A stretch of 64,000 bases of DNA from Streptomyces agglomeratus (GTDB lineage: Bacteria > Actinomycetota > Actinomycetes > Streptomycetales > Streptomycetaceae): NCBI RefSeq assembly GCF_001746415.1, contig NZ_MEHJ01000001.1, positions 7,136,501 to 7,200,500 of the forward strand, written 5' to 3'. The notes beneath the pieces are model-generated. The model was given only the letters and a program-made list of their open reading frames with translations. It ran no database searches and had not been told where the DNA came from. How positions within the stretch are numbered: position 1 is the first letter of the stretch; each line of letters opens with the position of its first letter. Shown piece by piece: positions 8,303 to 16,942 of the stretch. Position numbers and translations under genes: made by a program.

Positions 8303-10234
8303 TCAAGCACTGTGGCGCGAAGGCCGGTGGGAATCCGAGTGGATCCGCAGAGCCCTGGCGCCGCGCGCCGTTGCTACCAGGAGGATGCCCTCCGGCGACA
8401 GGTCAACGCTGGTGATGGGAGAGTCGCAGATCAGTGCCGTCACCGCGTCGTCGTTGGCCCGGTCCCACACCCGGACATAGTCGGAGCCTCGGCTGAGGCC
8501 GAAAGGCGAGGCGGCACGCTCCTCTTCGGAAGGGCGCACGACCTGTGCCAGGTCGACTCCCTCGAGAAGGGTGCCCGGATGCAGAAGACCGTGAACAAGG
8601 ACCGCCGAGTCGCCGGTTGCCTCTGCCGATTGCGCCCCGGGGGTACCGGCCGGCACCACCAGTACCGCCACCGGCAGGTCGGTTCCGTTGGCGCCCGGGA
8701 CTCGCGCGATGGTCACCTCGCTGACGCCGGGCACCGACACGCTCCAGAGAGTTCGCCAGGGGAGGTCGAGGCCGAGCCGGTGCACCGCCTCGCAATACTC
8801 GGGCAGCCCGTCCTCAACAAAAGCGGATTCCAGGAGGGCGGCCCGCAGCAACTCGGAACCCTGGGTACGGGTCAACAAGGGGGCGGTGCGCAAATAGGTG
8901 AGGGCTGGCGCCCCGAGTGTGCCGACCGGCACAGACTCCAGAGCCGCACGCAGCGTGACCGGGTCGGCGTGCACGAACAGTCCCGGGTCGGTGAGGAGCT
9001 GAGGCAACAGCCCTGCTTCGAGGGCGTGCGCGGCTATGTGGTCGCAGACATACGGATCCGCAAGACCCCAGTCCTGATCAGGCACCGACTGGAGAAGGGC
9101 CATCGCGATCCGGGCTTGCGCTGCTCGAATGTCTGGGAGGCCGGTCTGCACCTGATCGGCGATGGCAGGGTGCAGCAGGCGGATCAATGTCCGCTCGGTG
9201 ATCGGGTCCTCTTCGATTTCCAGAGGCTGCACGAAGGGACCCGCCAGAGCCATCCCGTTCGCGATGGCCGACCGCATGTCCCGTCCGGCGACCGCACTCG
9301 CGAGCGGCGCCCACAACTCCACGGGAAGACCCTGCCCTTCGGCGAGTGCCAGCGGGGCGAGCACGAGTCGGAGCAACTGGGGATCGGCGCCGAGTCTCCT
9401 GGCGTGCAGATCAAGGGCCTCACCGATCGTGGTGGGCCACAGCCGTTCGTCGTCGGGGTCCACACCCTCCGGTGCGGTCAGAATGCTGTTGACCGCGAGC
9501 TCTGCCACCAGGGGACTGCTTCCGGCTCGCCGGCCGATCTTTTCGGCCAGCGTCCGGCGCACAGCGGCGTCGGTCGTGAAGGGCAGGTCGGGTGCCAGGA
9601 ACGCAGGATTCAGCATGGCCTCGGCTTGCCGGGCGATGGCCTCGGGGTCGGCCCACTCCGGATCGTCGAGGTCGATGACCTGCGTCGTCCCGGGCGGGAG
9701 GCCCTCGCCCAACTCGACAACGAGTTCGCGGGGCACCTCGACGAGCAGGCGGATGTTCGGTGCGGCAGCGAGACGTGCGAGTACGTCCCGTACCAGCCGC
9801 ACCGGTTCTTCCGCGGCCCGCACCGGGCCCGCGCGATCGACATCCGGTACAACGATGGTCAGTGGCCCGAGCCGGGCCAACTCGGCGTACACCGACGGTG
9901 CATCGGAGGCATCCAGACCGTAGTGGTCGGCGAGTACCCACAAGAACTGCGCAGAGGTCAGTCCCTTGGCGCTCGGTACGGCAGGAGCGGGCAGCTCCGG
10001 CGGTACGGTCGAGGGGTCGAGTTCGTCGAGGATCAGCTGCTTACGGAACTCGGGGTCGCAGAGCATGAGGAAACCGGTGAGAAGCCGGGAGCGTCCACTG
10101 CCGGAGCTCCCGGTCAGCAGCACGACACGCGGCGACCCCGGCCGCTGCGTCCGCCACGCGGCCAGCGCCCGCAAGGCAGCGGTGCGCCCGCCGATGTGAG
10201 GGTGCGGTGCGTAGTTGTCGGTCGAGCCGGTCAT
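8303..10234 (-). CDS. P-loop NTPase of the STAND/AAA kind with one vestigial WD40-like blade
   Basis: The ATG at 10234 has GGGAG upstream; an in-frame start 57 nt earlier lacks a ribosome site. Predicted length is 643 residues. Walker A is LLTGSSGSGRSRL near residue 40, and a Walker B-like strand is LTIVVPDVDRAG near 125. A long helical region follows, then a C-terminus resembling the start of a beta-propeller (DYVRVWDRANDDAVTALI, VDLSPEGILLVATA) that stops after about one blade. Longer relatives usually carry a full WD40 propeller, so this may be a short form or a truncation. It is co-directional with the type VII effector genes, so a role in that locus is possible but unproven. Confidence 0.65.
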   Translation of the reverse strand: MTGSTDNYAPHPHIGGRTAALRALAAWRTQRPGSPRVVLLTGSSGSGRSRLLTGFLMLCDPEFRKQLILDELDPSTVPPELPAPAVPSAKGLTSAQFLWVLADHYGLDASDAPSVYAELARLGPLTIVVPDVDRAGPVRAAEEPVRLVRDVLARLAAAPNIRLLVEVPRELVVELGEGLPPGTTQVIDLDDPEWADPEAIARQAEAMLNPAFLAPDLPFTTDAAVRRTLAEKIGRRAGSSPLVAELAVNSILTAPEGVDPDDERLWPTTIGEALDLHARRLGADPQLLRLVLAPLALAEGQGLPVELWAPLASAVAGRDMRSAIANGMALAGPFVQPLEIEEDPITERTLIRLLHPAIADQVQTGLPDIRAAQARIAMALLQSVPDQDWGLADPYVCDHIAAHALEAGLLPQLLTDPGLFVHADPVTLRAALESVPVGTLGAPALTYLRTAPLLTRTQGSELLRAALLESAFVEDGLPEYCEAVHRLGLDLPWRTLWSVSVPGVSEVTIARVPGANGTDLPVAVLVVPAGTPGAQSAEATGDSAVLVHGLLHPGTLLEGVDLAQVVRPSEEERAASPFGLSRGSDYVRVWDRANDDAVTALICDSPITSVDLSPEGILLVATARGARALRIHSDSHRPSRHSA

Positions 10235-10321
10235 GGCTTTCCGTCTCCCACTTGCTCGCAGGTGTGCGGAGCAGGTCGCTTCGAGGATCAACGACTGGAC
10301 TTTTGTGCCTGAGCTCTTCTG

Positions 10322-11320
10322 TCAGATGGGCAGGGCGCCCCGGAACGCGCCGCTCGGCACCGCGGGGTGTGTAGTGGCCAACCAACCATGGCCCCGCATC
10401 GTCGCCGGGCGCATCCGGCGGGGTTCCACCGAGAGCTTCAGGGCCACCATGTCGGGATCGGTGGCACCTTCGGAGTACCTCTCGACGAGATCACGATCGA
10501 GAAATGGGTCGTCCGCGTCGGCTTCGATGTACGTGAGCTCGAAGGGCAGTGGCTCTCCGACCCATTCGGGGTCGGCGTATGTGCTGTGTCCACGCACGAC
10601 GCGACCGTTCTCTGCGATCCACCAGACATTGGCGTTGTGATACGTGTCGATGCTGTAGAAGTGCCCCTCGCCGCAACGCTCGCTGATTCGCTCCGCCAAT
10701 TCCGGCCCGCCGGCTGCGTCCAGAAAAGAATCACCGTAGACCAACCGCCAGCCCTTGAATTCTGGTGTGATGAAGGCCCGGTATGCAACGACTTTCCCGC
10801 CGTCCGGCGTCTCGTTCTCGATGGCATCCTTGGCGACGGTGGTCGCCGCCACTCCCATGGCGCAGGTGGCGGGCCGGAGGTCGTGGAGCCCTAGTGCGGC
10901 GACGGCGCCTTCGAGCCGGTCGGCCGGGAAGGCCAGCCATCGAGTTTCCCGAGGCAGGGTCACTCGCTCCTGCTTCTCGCGCAGCAGCTTGATCCGTACG
11001 AGCCGTTCGACGGCTTGGCGATCTCTCGACTCCAGGCCCTCTTCCCCTCTCACCTCCGCCAGTGCTCGAAGAGCCGCCCTGCGCAAGCGGCCCGGGCCCC
11101 TGCGCCTAATCTCCTGAAGGCGCGGAACTGCGCTGTCCGCTGCGCGTCGGAAGAAAGCGATGCCTTCCAGTTCTCCCGCAGTCCGTCGGTCATCGAGGAG
11201 CGGCAGAACGTGCTCGACCGCCGCAGATCCCAAAGCGACAAGGGCGTCCTGCGCTTCTGTGCGGACGGTGCGGTCGTCGGACGTCAGATCCCCTACAAGG
11301 GATTCGATGCTGTCTGGCAT
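10322..11320 (-). CDS. HEAT-repeat protein, candidate immunity factor for the adjacent toxin
   Basis: The ATG at 11320 gives 332 residues. An alternative TTG at 11389 would overlap the toxin stop (TTGA) and add 23 residues. Residues about 5-95 are helical HEAT-like repeats (ALVALGSAAVEHVLPLLDD, RLRRAALRALAEVRGE). The C-terminal domain has SIDTYHNANVWWIAENGRV and GEPLPFELTYIEAD, a Trp-rich pattern often seen in small immunity-like proteins. It lies immediately downstream of the toxin gene in the same direction, the usual place for a cognate antidote. It is small, acidic and without signal or membrane segments, as expected for a cytoplasmic inhibitor. The immunity role is inferred from position. 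Confidence 0.6.
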   Translation of the reverse strand: MPDSIESLVGDLTSDDRTVRTEAQDALVALGSAAVEHVLPLLDDRRTAGELEGIAFFRRAADSAVPRLQEIRRRGPGRLRRAALRALAEVRGEEGLESRDRQAVERLVRIKLLREKQERVTLPRETRWLAFPADRLEGAVAALGLHDLRPATCAMGVAATTVAKDAIENETPDGGKVVAYRAFITPEFKGWRLVYGDSFLDAAGGPELAERISERCGEGHFYSIDTYHNANVWWIAENGRVVRGHSTYADPEWVGEPLPFELTYIEADADDPFLDRDLVERYSEGATDPDMVALKLSVEPRRMRPATMRGHGWLATTHPAVPSGAFRGALPI

Positions 11321-11385
11321 GGTGGCTAGCCTAGTTCGCTTGGTCGGCGGGGTGAATCCTCGGCCCCCTTGACGGTCTGTGGGGC

Positions 11386-14300
11386 TCAAATCAACTGGGG
11401 CAGGACTTTGTCCCAGGTGCGTCGCAGAACGTCGACGTGTCGGGTCATCTCCGCCACCATGGCCTGCTCCTTGTGAGTTCTCGTCTCGTCCCGGATCTTC
11501 TTGTACTCGTTGGTGATTGCGGTCGCAAGCGCTTCTCTTGCCTGACTCTCGCTCATGTTGTTTACGGCATTCAACTTCTCAGGAAGCTTCTTGGAGTGCG
11601 GGACGTACTTCTCACGAAGGCGTCGCTCGAGTTCATCCCTCACTTCCTGGACGGGTCGGTCGGACCAGGATTCGAGTTGATCGTCCCGTTGATCAGTCAC
11701 GGCATCGCGATCGATCGGACCTTGCGGATCGGTCCGATACGTGGCGCTGTAGTTGATCGGTATTTTTCCGAGTTGCTGGTCCTGCAACGTATCGGAGCAC
11801 TTCGCATGCCCTTGGCCCTCACCACAGGGCTCGCGCTCCGTGTAGAGCCCCAGCGGTGTGTACTTCGTCCCGTCAGGGTCTGCCCGTTTGAGCCATTCAA
11901 GAAGGTGTTTCTCTGAATGGCGGGGAGTGACCCCCGCTTCGTTCGCAGGCACGGAGGAGTCCACGACGTATATCACGTCGTCGCCCGGAGGAGGGCCCTG
12001 CAATTCAAGCACCGCGAAATTCTTGTCCGAGAAGTCCGGACCGTGCCTCCGCGCTGTTGCCGCCTGCTTCTGGCTCAGTTCGTCTCCTTCCTTGGCGCGG
12101 TCCTTGATGAGTTGCTTGACGAAGTTGTTCCCGAACTTCTGGTGGAGTTTCGCTCCAAGGGACCCAGTGGCCTTCTTCGCGTTTCTGTCCGGAGTCTTCG
12201 GGCCCGGATCGGGCTCGCCCGGCTGCCGGTATGGTTCCTTGATGTGTTCCGGGTTGCTGCCCACACCATGCTGCCGGTGGGAGGAAAGGCTGAGCCGGGC
12301 GAGCGACGCCACGACGGCCTGCTGTTCCCCACGGGAGAGCTGACCGAACCCAGGAAGGCGTTCAGTGAGCTGCGACCTGGTGAAACTGCGGGGTCGGTTG
12401 GGGTCGTCGGGATGCGACGAGGCACCAGCCGTCGCTTGGAGGACGCTGGCCAGATGACCGGACCCGGCCCACCGGTCCAGGTTGTCGTGCACCCGGTCCA
12501 GTTCGACGCGATGGACGTCCTGGTTGCTCCGCAGCTCTCGCTGGCGGGCGTCGGGCTCGAGACCGTATTCCCGCGAATGCGTCCCTTCGCTGTCCAGCGT
12601 GCGCGAAGTATCACTCCCCGGGCCGTCACGGGTGACGTCGCGGCCTTGTTGTGCGGTGTCGCTGACACCCCGGTCGTGGGGGCCGGTGTAGGGCTGCTGG
12701 CCCCCGTTCTTGGGTGTGGCGTCCTTCGCGTCCGAGGTGTCCGAGCCGTTGGGATCAGAGCCCGGATCAGTGCCCGCGGGGGCCTCGGGTGCTCGACGGT
12801 CAGCGTTGCCGTCCGTCCCAGGAGCGCGGCGGTCGGAGCGATCCGAGTCCGGCCGGGAGCGATCGCCGGTGCCCGGTGTGATCGGCTGCCGGTTTGCGTC
12901 CAGGGGGATGGCGAAGACGCCGTTGTTGCCGCTGTGCAGGGGGTTGGGGCTGGTGCGGCCGGTTTGGGCGTCGATATAGGTGATCTTGCCGTTGTGGTTG
13001 ACGGCATTCCAGGCGTGGGCGCGGCCGTTGGTGTCCTGGGTGATGATGACGGCCTGTGAGCCGTGGCCGCTGTTGCGGAGGGTGTTCTCCAGGCGGTTGA
13101 AGGCGTCGCGGCCGTTGCCCAGGTCGCTGAACCGGGCGCCGAGGGTGTTCTCGATGCGGTCGCGGCCGCCTCTTTCGCCGCGGTCGGAGGGGTTGCCGTT
13201 GGTGTCCGGGTCCGGGGTACGTGCGCCTGCGGCTGTGGGGTTGCCGGCGTAGGTGTCGACGGTGGACAGGGCGGTGTCGACGCAGTTGTTGTTGCGGCCC
13301 GGTGTGTCGGGTCCGCTGCCGTTGATGTTCTGGACCCAGGGGCCGTCTGCGGGGTCCGGTGGGCGGGTGGGGTCGCCGTTCTCGTCTCGGGGGACGGAGT
13401 TTTCCAGGGCGTCCTGTTCCGCGCGGGTGGGGTCGGTGACGCCGCCGGGGGGTGTGTTGTCGCGGGTTGCCGAGGCCGGCGTCGCGGTGGGCCTGGTGTT
13501 GTCGTTCTGGCCCGGCTGCTGGGTGGGCGGGGTGGTGTTGGGGGTCGGCGTGGCGGGCTGGGCGGTGTGACCGTTGGGGGCCGGGGCCGGGGCCGGGGCC
13601 GGGGCCGGGGTCACGGTGTGGATGGGGATCGCCGTCGCTTGCTGCTGGTTCGGCGTGTTGGGTGTGCTGGGTGTGCTGGGTGTGTTCGCCGGGCCCGGTT
13701 GCGTGTTTTGGGGTGCGTGGGGGTGTGAGCCCGGCTGTTGGGGCTTGTTGCCCGGGGTGGGGCTGGGGCTGGGGCTGGCTCCGGGCTGATTCGGGGTGCC
13801 CGGAGTGCTGTTGCCCGGTACCGCCGTTGGAGTCACTGTGGGCGGCTGGGCGCTCCTGGGCGGCGCGGGCTGCCTCGGGTCCTGGGCCGGTGTGGTTGAT
13901 CCGGGGCCGGGTGTGCTGGGCGTGGTCGAGCCCGTGTTCGTGTTCGTGTTCGCGCCGGGCGTGCCGGGCGTGCTGGGCGTGCTGGGCGTGCTGGGCGTGC
14001 TGGGCGTGCTGGGGTTCGGCGTGCGGCTCGGTGCGGTCCCGGGTGTGGGCTGGTTCGGGTTCGGGGTGCGGTTGTCACCCGCGCCGGGCGTGGGCTGGTG
14101 CGCTCCCGGAGTACGGGTGTTGGCCCCGCCAGGTGTGTTGCCGTTGGGGCTGGTTACGGGTCCGGGCGTCGGCCCGGGGACGCGGCCGTCCGTCGATGGT
14201 GCCGGAGTACTGCGTGGGGGCGTGGAAGGTGTAGGGCTCGGGGTGGAGGCGGGGCCGGTGCCGGTGCCAGTGGGGTTGGGGATGCCTGGGGTGCTGGACG

Positions 14301-16047
14301 GGGTCCTGGGTGTGCTCTGCGCGGGGTTGGGGCTGGTGGGGCTCGTACTGGACGGGGTGCTGCCTGGGGTGGTGTTGGTGCCGGTGCGTGCGCCCGTTCC
14401 GCCGTCCGCTGTGGAGGGGGAGGTGGGTGAGGTCGGCATCGAGGAGTTGCCGTCCGGGCGGGGGCCGGCCGTGGTCGAGGAATCGGCTGTGGTGGGCGCG
14501 GGGGCGGCGTTGGACTGGGTGGGGATGCTGGCGGCGAGGCTGTCGATCGACGTACTGATCGAGCCGCCGCCACTGGTGGACGAGGGTGTGCTGCCGCCCG
14601 TCGGCGTGGGCGCCGATTGCGGGCTGGGTGAGGTGAGACCGCCGGGCGAGGACGAGCCTGCCCGGTTGTCGCCCGCACTGGGCGTACTGCTGCTGGTGTC
14701 GGCAGTCGGGGCCGGGGACGGCGCCGGGGATGAACTGCTCGGTGTCGGGTCGTCGAAGTCCGACAGCGTCGGCGGGGAGGGCGGGTCCGAGGCGGAAGGA
14801 CTGTGCCCGGTGTCCGAGCTGCTGGGCGACGAGTCCGGGGTGGCGCTCCCCGTGTCGGTGCTGGGGAGGTTTCCGAGGTCGGGGGCGTTGTAGGTCGCCG
14901 GTCCGTCGCCGTCGGCGGATATGCCACCGCCGATGTTCGTGTTGCCTGTGTTGGCGTTCGCACGCGAAGTCATCGACGAGTCCGAGTCGGACGAGTCGGA
15001 GGAGCTGGAGGAGCTGGAGGGGTTGGAGGTGTCCGAGGTGCCGGTCGGGTTCGAGGAGTTGGAGGAGCCCGACGAACTCGTTGATGCCGACGAGCTGGAC
15101 GACCCCGATGAGTTTGTCGAGCCGGAGGAGTTGGACGACCCCGATGAGTTCGCGGAGCTTGAGGAGTTCGAACCGTTGGAGGAGGAGCTGTCGCTTCCGG
15201 TGCCTTCACTCCCCGAGCTGCCGCTGCTGCCGCCGTCACCGCTGCCCGTTGTGGGATTGTTGCGGTTGTTGAAGGCGTCCATGCTGTTGTTGTAGCCACT
15301 GTCGATGCCGTCGCGGACGCTGCTGCCGGCCTTCTTGCCCAGGCCGTCACGCAACCCCTCGGCGAACGTCTGCGGCGTCTGCTTGATGGCTTCCCAGCCG
15401 CCCTTGGCACCGGCGGAGACGGTTTTGCTGAGGTCGAAGCCTTCCTGGGCGCCGAAGCCGACGTTCACGGACTGCCTGACGAGGTCGGTGACCATGGCCT
15501 GGACGGCGGAGACGGCCGGTTCCTTCATCGCCTCGATGATGGCTTGCATCAGCGCGTCTTTGAGCGCGTCGAGGATGCGTCGTACGGCGAGGCGGGTGAT
15601 CTGGGTGGCGACCATGCCGGCTGCGGCGGACAGGCCGAAGGTGACGACGGAGGCGGCGGCCGCGGCGGCGATCTGGATGGCCAGGGCGATGAGCTGGACG
15701 ATGACCGCGTACTTCGCGAACTCCACCAAGTACGCGGCGGCTTCGAAGGTGTTCGCGATGATGTAGGCGGCTTCGGCGGCGTTGGAGAGGTAGCCGTCCG
15801 AGCCGTTGGAGAACTTCTTGTAGTGCGTGGCGAACTTCTCGATGGACTCGCCCGCGTTGTGCGCGACCACCGTCCGGGCACTGGTGTCCGCCCGTACGCG
15901 CAGCTTCTGGACGTCGTCACCGAACGTCCGCCACAACTGGGCGGAATCTCTGAGCAGGTCCTCGTTCGCCGTCGGCCAGTTGTAGCCGAGCATCTTCAGA
16001 ACCCACTCGAGCTCATCCGGCAACATCATCGCCACAGCGCGCCACAC
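11386..16047 (-). CDS. Type VII-type polymorphic toxin with two catalytic domains
   Basis: A 1,553-residue protein; GTG at 16047, or ATG at 16029 just before MLPDELEWVLKMLGYNW. Residues about 8-240 match the CpnT-like/WXG100_2 N-terminal helical domain of actinobacterial T7SS substrates, with an Ala-rich hydrophobic stretch. Residues about 265-900 are Ser/Thr/Pro/Gly-rich disorder. Residues about 905-1040 look like papain-fold toxin 1 (glutamine deamidase), with a plausible triad Cys922 (NNNCVDTAL), His1011 (HAWNAVNH) and Asp1026 (YIDAQTG). Residues about 1330-1450 look like a nucleic-acid deaminase (XOO_2897/SCP1.201-like): His1377-x-Glu, then ProCys1408-x8-Cys1417, the zinc site of that fold. 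About 100 helical residues follow. Two warheads in one chain is unusual. Confidence 0.8.
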   Translation of the reverse strand: MWRAVAMMLPDELEWVLKMLGYNWPTANEDLLRDSAQLWRTFGDDVQKLRVRADTSARTVVAHNAGESIEKFATHYKKFSNGSDGYLSNAAEAAYIIANTFEAAAYLVEFAKYAVIVQLIALAIQIAAAAAASVVTFGLSAAAGMVATQITRLAVRRILDALKDALMQAIIEAMKEPAVSAVQAMVTDLVRQSVNVGFGAQEGFDLSKTVSAGAKGGWEAIKQTPQTFAEGLRDGLGKKAGSSVRDGIDSGYNNSMDAFNNRNNPTTGSGDGGSSGSSGSEGTGSDSSSSNGSNSSSSANSSGSSNSSGSTNSSGSSSSSASTSSSGSSNSSNPTGTSDTSNPSSSSSSSDSSDSDSSMTSRANANTGNTNIGGGISADGDGPATYNAPDLGNLPSTDTGSATPDSSPSSSDTGHSPSASDPPSPPTLSDFDDPTPSSSSPAPSPAPTADTSSSTPSAGDNRAGSSSPGGLTSPSPQSAPTPTGGSTPSSTSGGGSISTSIDSLAASIPTQSNAAPAPTTADSSTTAGPRPDGNSSMPTSPTSPSTADGGTGARTGTNTTPGSTPSSTSPTSPNPAQSTPRTPSSTPGIPNPTGTGTGPASTPSPTPSTPPRSTPAPSTDGRVPGPTPGPVTSPNGNTPGGANTRTPGAHQPTPGAGDNRTPNPNQPTPGTAPSRTPNPSTPSTPSTPSTPSTPGTPGANTNTNTGSTTPSTPGPGSTTPAQDPRQPAPPRSAQPPTVTPTAVPGNSTPGTPNQPGASPSPSPTPGNKPQQPGSHPHAPQNTQPGPANTPSTPSTPNTPNQQQATAIPIHTVTPAPAPAPAPAPNGHTAQPATPTPNTTPPTQQPGQNDNTRPTATPASATRDNTPPGGVTDPTRAEQDALENSVPRDENGDPTRPPDPADGPWVQNINGSGPDTPGRNNNCVDTALSTVDTYAGNPTAAGARTPDPDTNGNPSDRGERGGRDRIENTLGARFSDLGNGRDAFNRLENTLRNSGHGSQAVIITQDTNGRAHAWNAVNHNGKITYIDAQTGRTSPNPLHSGNNGVFAIPLDANRQPITPGTGDRSRPDSDRSDRRAPGTDGNADRRAPEAPAGTDPGSDPNGSDTSDAKDATPKNGGQQPYTGPHDRGVSDTAQQGRDVTRDGPGSDTSRTLDSEGTHSREYGLEPDARQRELRSNQDVHRVELDRVHDNLDRWAGSGHLASVLQATAGASSHPDDPNRPRSFTRSQLTERLPGFGQLSRGEQQAVVASLARLSLSSHRQHGVGSNPEHIKEPYRQPGEPDPGPKTPDRNAKKATGSLGAKLHQKFGNNFVKQLIKDRAKEGDELSQKQAATARRHGPDFSDKNFAVLELQGPPPGDDVIYVVDSSVPANEAGVTPRHSEKHLLEWLKRADPDGTKYTPLGLYTEREPCGEGQGHAKCSDTLQDQQLGKIPINYSATYRTDPQGPIDRDAVTDQRDDQLESWSDRPVQEVRDELERRLREKYVPHSKKLPEKLNAVNNMSESQAREALATAITNEYKKIRDETRTHKEQAMVAEMTRHVDVLRRTWDKVLPQLI
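13957..14012. repeat. 9-bp in-frame tandem repeat inside the toxin linker
   Basis: GGCGTGCTG repeats about five times on the plus strand, encoding Ser-Thr-Pro runs in the minus-strand toxin. It is part of a roughly 2-kb low-complexity linker (about 13.3-15.25 kb) with further GGGGCC-type and GAGTCG-type runs. Slippage here could change linker length without breaking frame. Confidence 0.85.
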
Positions 16048-16240
16048 CCCCGATAGGCAACCGCCGCACCACCTCCCCCAACCAGGAGAGTCACCAGAAG
16101 TACAGCCGAACCCAGAGTTTACCGAGTAGCACGGGTGCCACTCGATGGGGTTGCTGTCACAGCCCTGTTGCAGGGGCGCGCAGATCCCAGCAGATCATCC
16201 GGTGATGCGCGGACTCGGATCGAGGCTCGCGGCTCGCCGG

Positions 16241-16942
16241 TCAGCGCACCGAAGGGGCCTGCCTCTCGGACCCGCCGCCGACCAGGATCACTTCGAGCGT
16301 GCGCGGGCCATGGACGCCCTCGACCCGGTTCAGCTCGATGTCGCTGGTGGCCGAGGGACCCGAGATCCAGGTCTGCGGCCGCCCGGGGTCCAGCCGTTCG
16401 AGCGCTTGCGGTACGGACCTGACCACCTGGTCCGGCACCCGTACGACGCAGATGTGGTGGTCGGGCACCAGAGTGATCCGGCGCCTGCCCTGGTCGGGGC
16501 CGCCGTCCAGGACGATCGTGCCGGTCTCGGCGATCGCGACCGCGCAGCCCGTCACCACACTGTCGACGGTGTCGAGTTCGTACGCCGTGTCCGCCTCCCG
16601 GTCGGGCACCACGGCCGGGTCTGCGGCGGCCAGCCATTCGGACGGGAGCCCCGGCGGTACGAGCACCGAACGCGAGCCGTGTGCGGCCAGGAGCCGCTTC
16701 AGCAGCCGGGGCAGCCCTGCCGCGTCCACCCGGTGCACGAGCGCCCGGTAGTCCGCCAGGTTCTCCGCGAGCAGGTCGACCGTCTGCTCGGCCGTCCGGT
16801 CGCCGTGCACGCGCAGATAGCCGCGCTCCACCCCGACATCCCGCGGCCGCTCGTCGCGCGGCACGTCCGCCAGTGCCCGGCGCACCCGCGCCAACACCCT
16901 TTCCCTGCTGCTGCTGGCACCGCCGCTGACGCTCCCGTTCAT
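16241..16942 (-). CDS. lutC: Lactate utilisation protein C (LUD domain)
   Basis: A 233-residue LUD-domain protein. AIAETGTIVLDGG and LVPDHHICVVR are family hallmarks. It works with LutA and LutB to oxidise L-lactate to pyruvate at the membrane. The ATG at 16942 overlaps the lutB stop (ATGA, 16939-16942). Last gene of the rhaI-rhaEW-rhaB-lutABC operon. A longer in-frame reading to 17023 exists but would run into lutB, so the coupled start is preferred. Confidence 0.92.
   Translation of the reverse strand: MNGSVSGGASSSRERVLARVRRALADVPRDERPRDVGVERGYLRVHGDRTAEQTVDLLAENLADYRALVHRVDAAGLPRLLKRLLAAHGSRSVLVPPGLPSEWLAAADPAVVPDREADTAYELDTVDSVVTGCAVAIAETGTIVLDGGPDQGRRRITLVPDHHICVVRVPDQVVRSVPQALERLDPGRPQTWISGPSATSDIELNRVEGVHGPRTLEVILVGGGSERQAPSVR

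Noticed and set aside
11917..14893. Long plus-strand frames opposite the toxin gene
   Set aside because: Val/Gly-rich low-complexity shadows of the Ser/Thr/Pro linker on the other strand.
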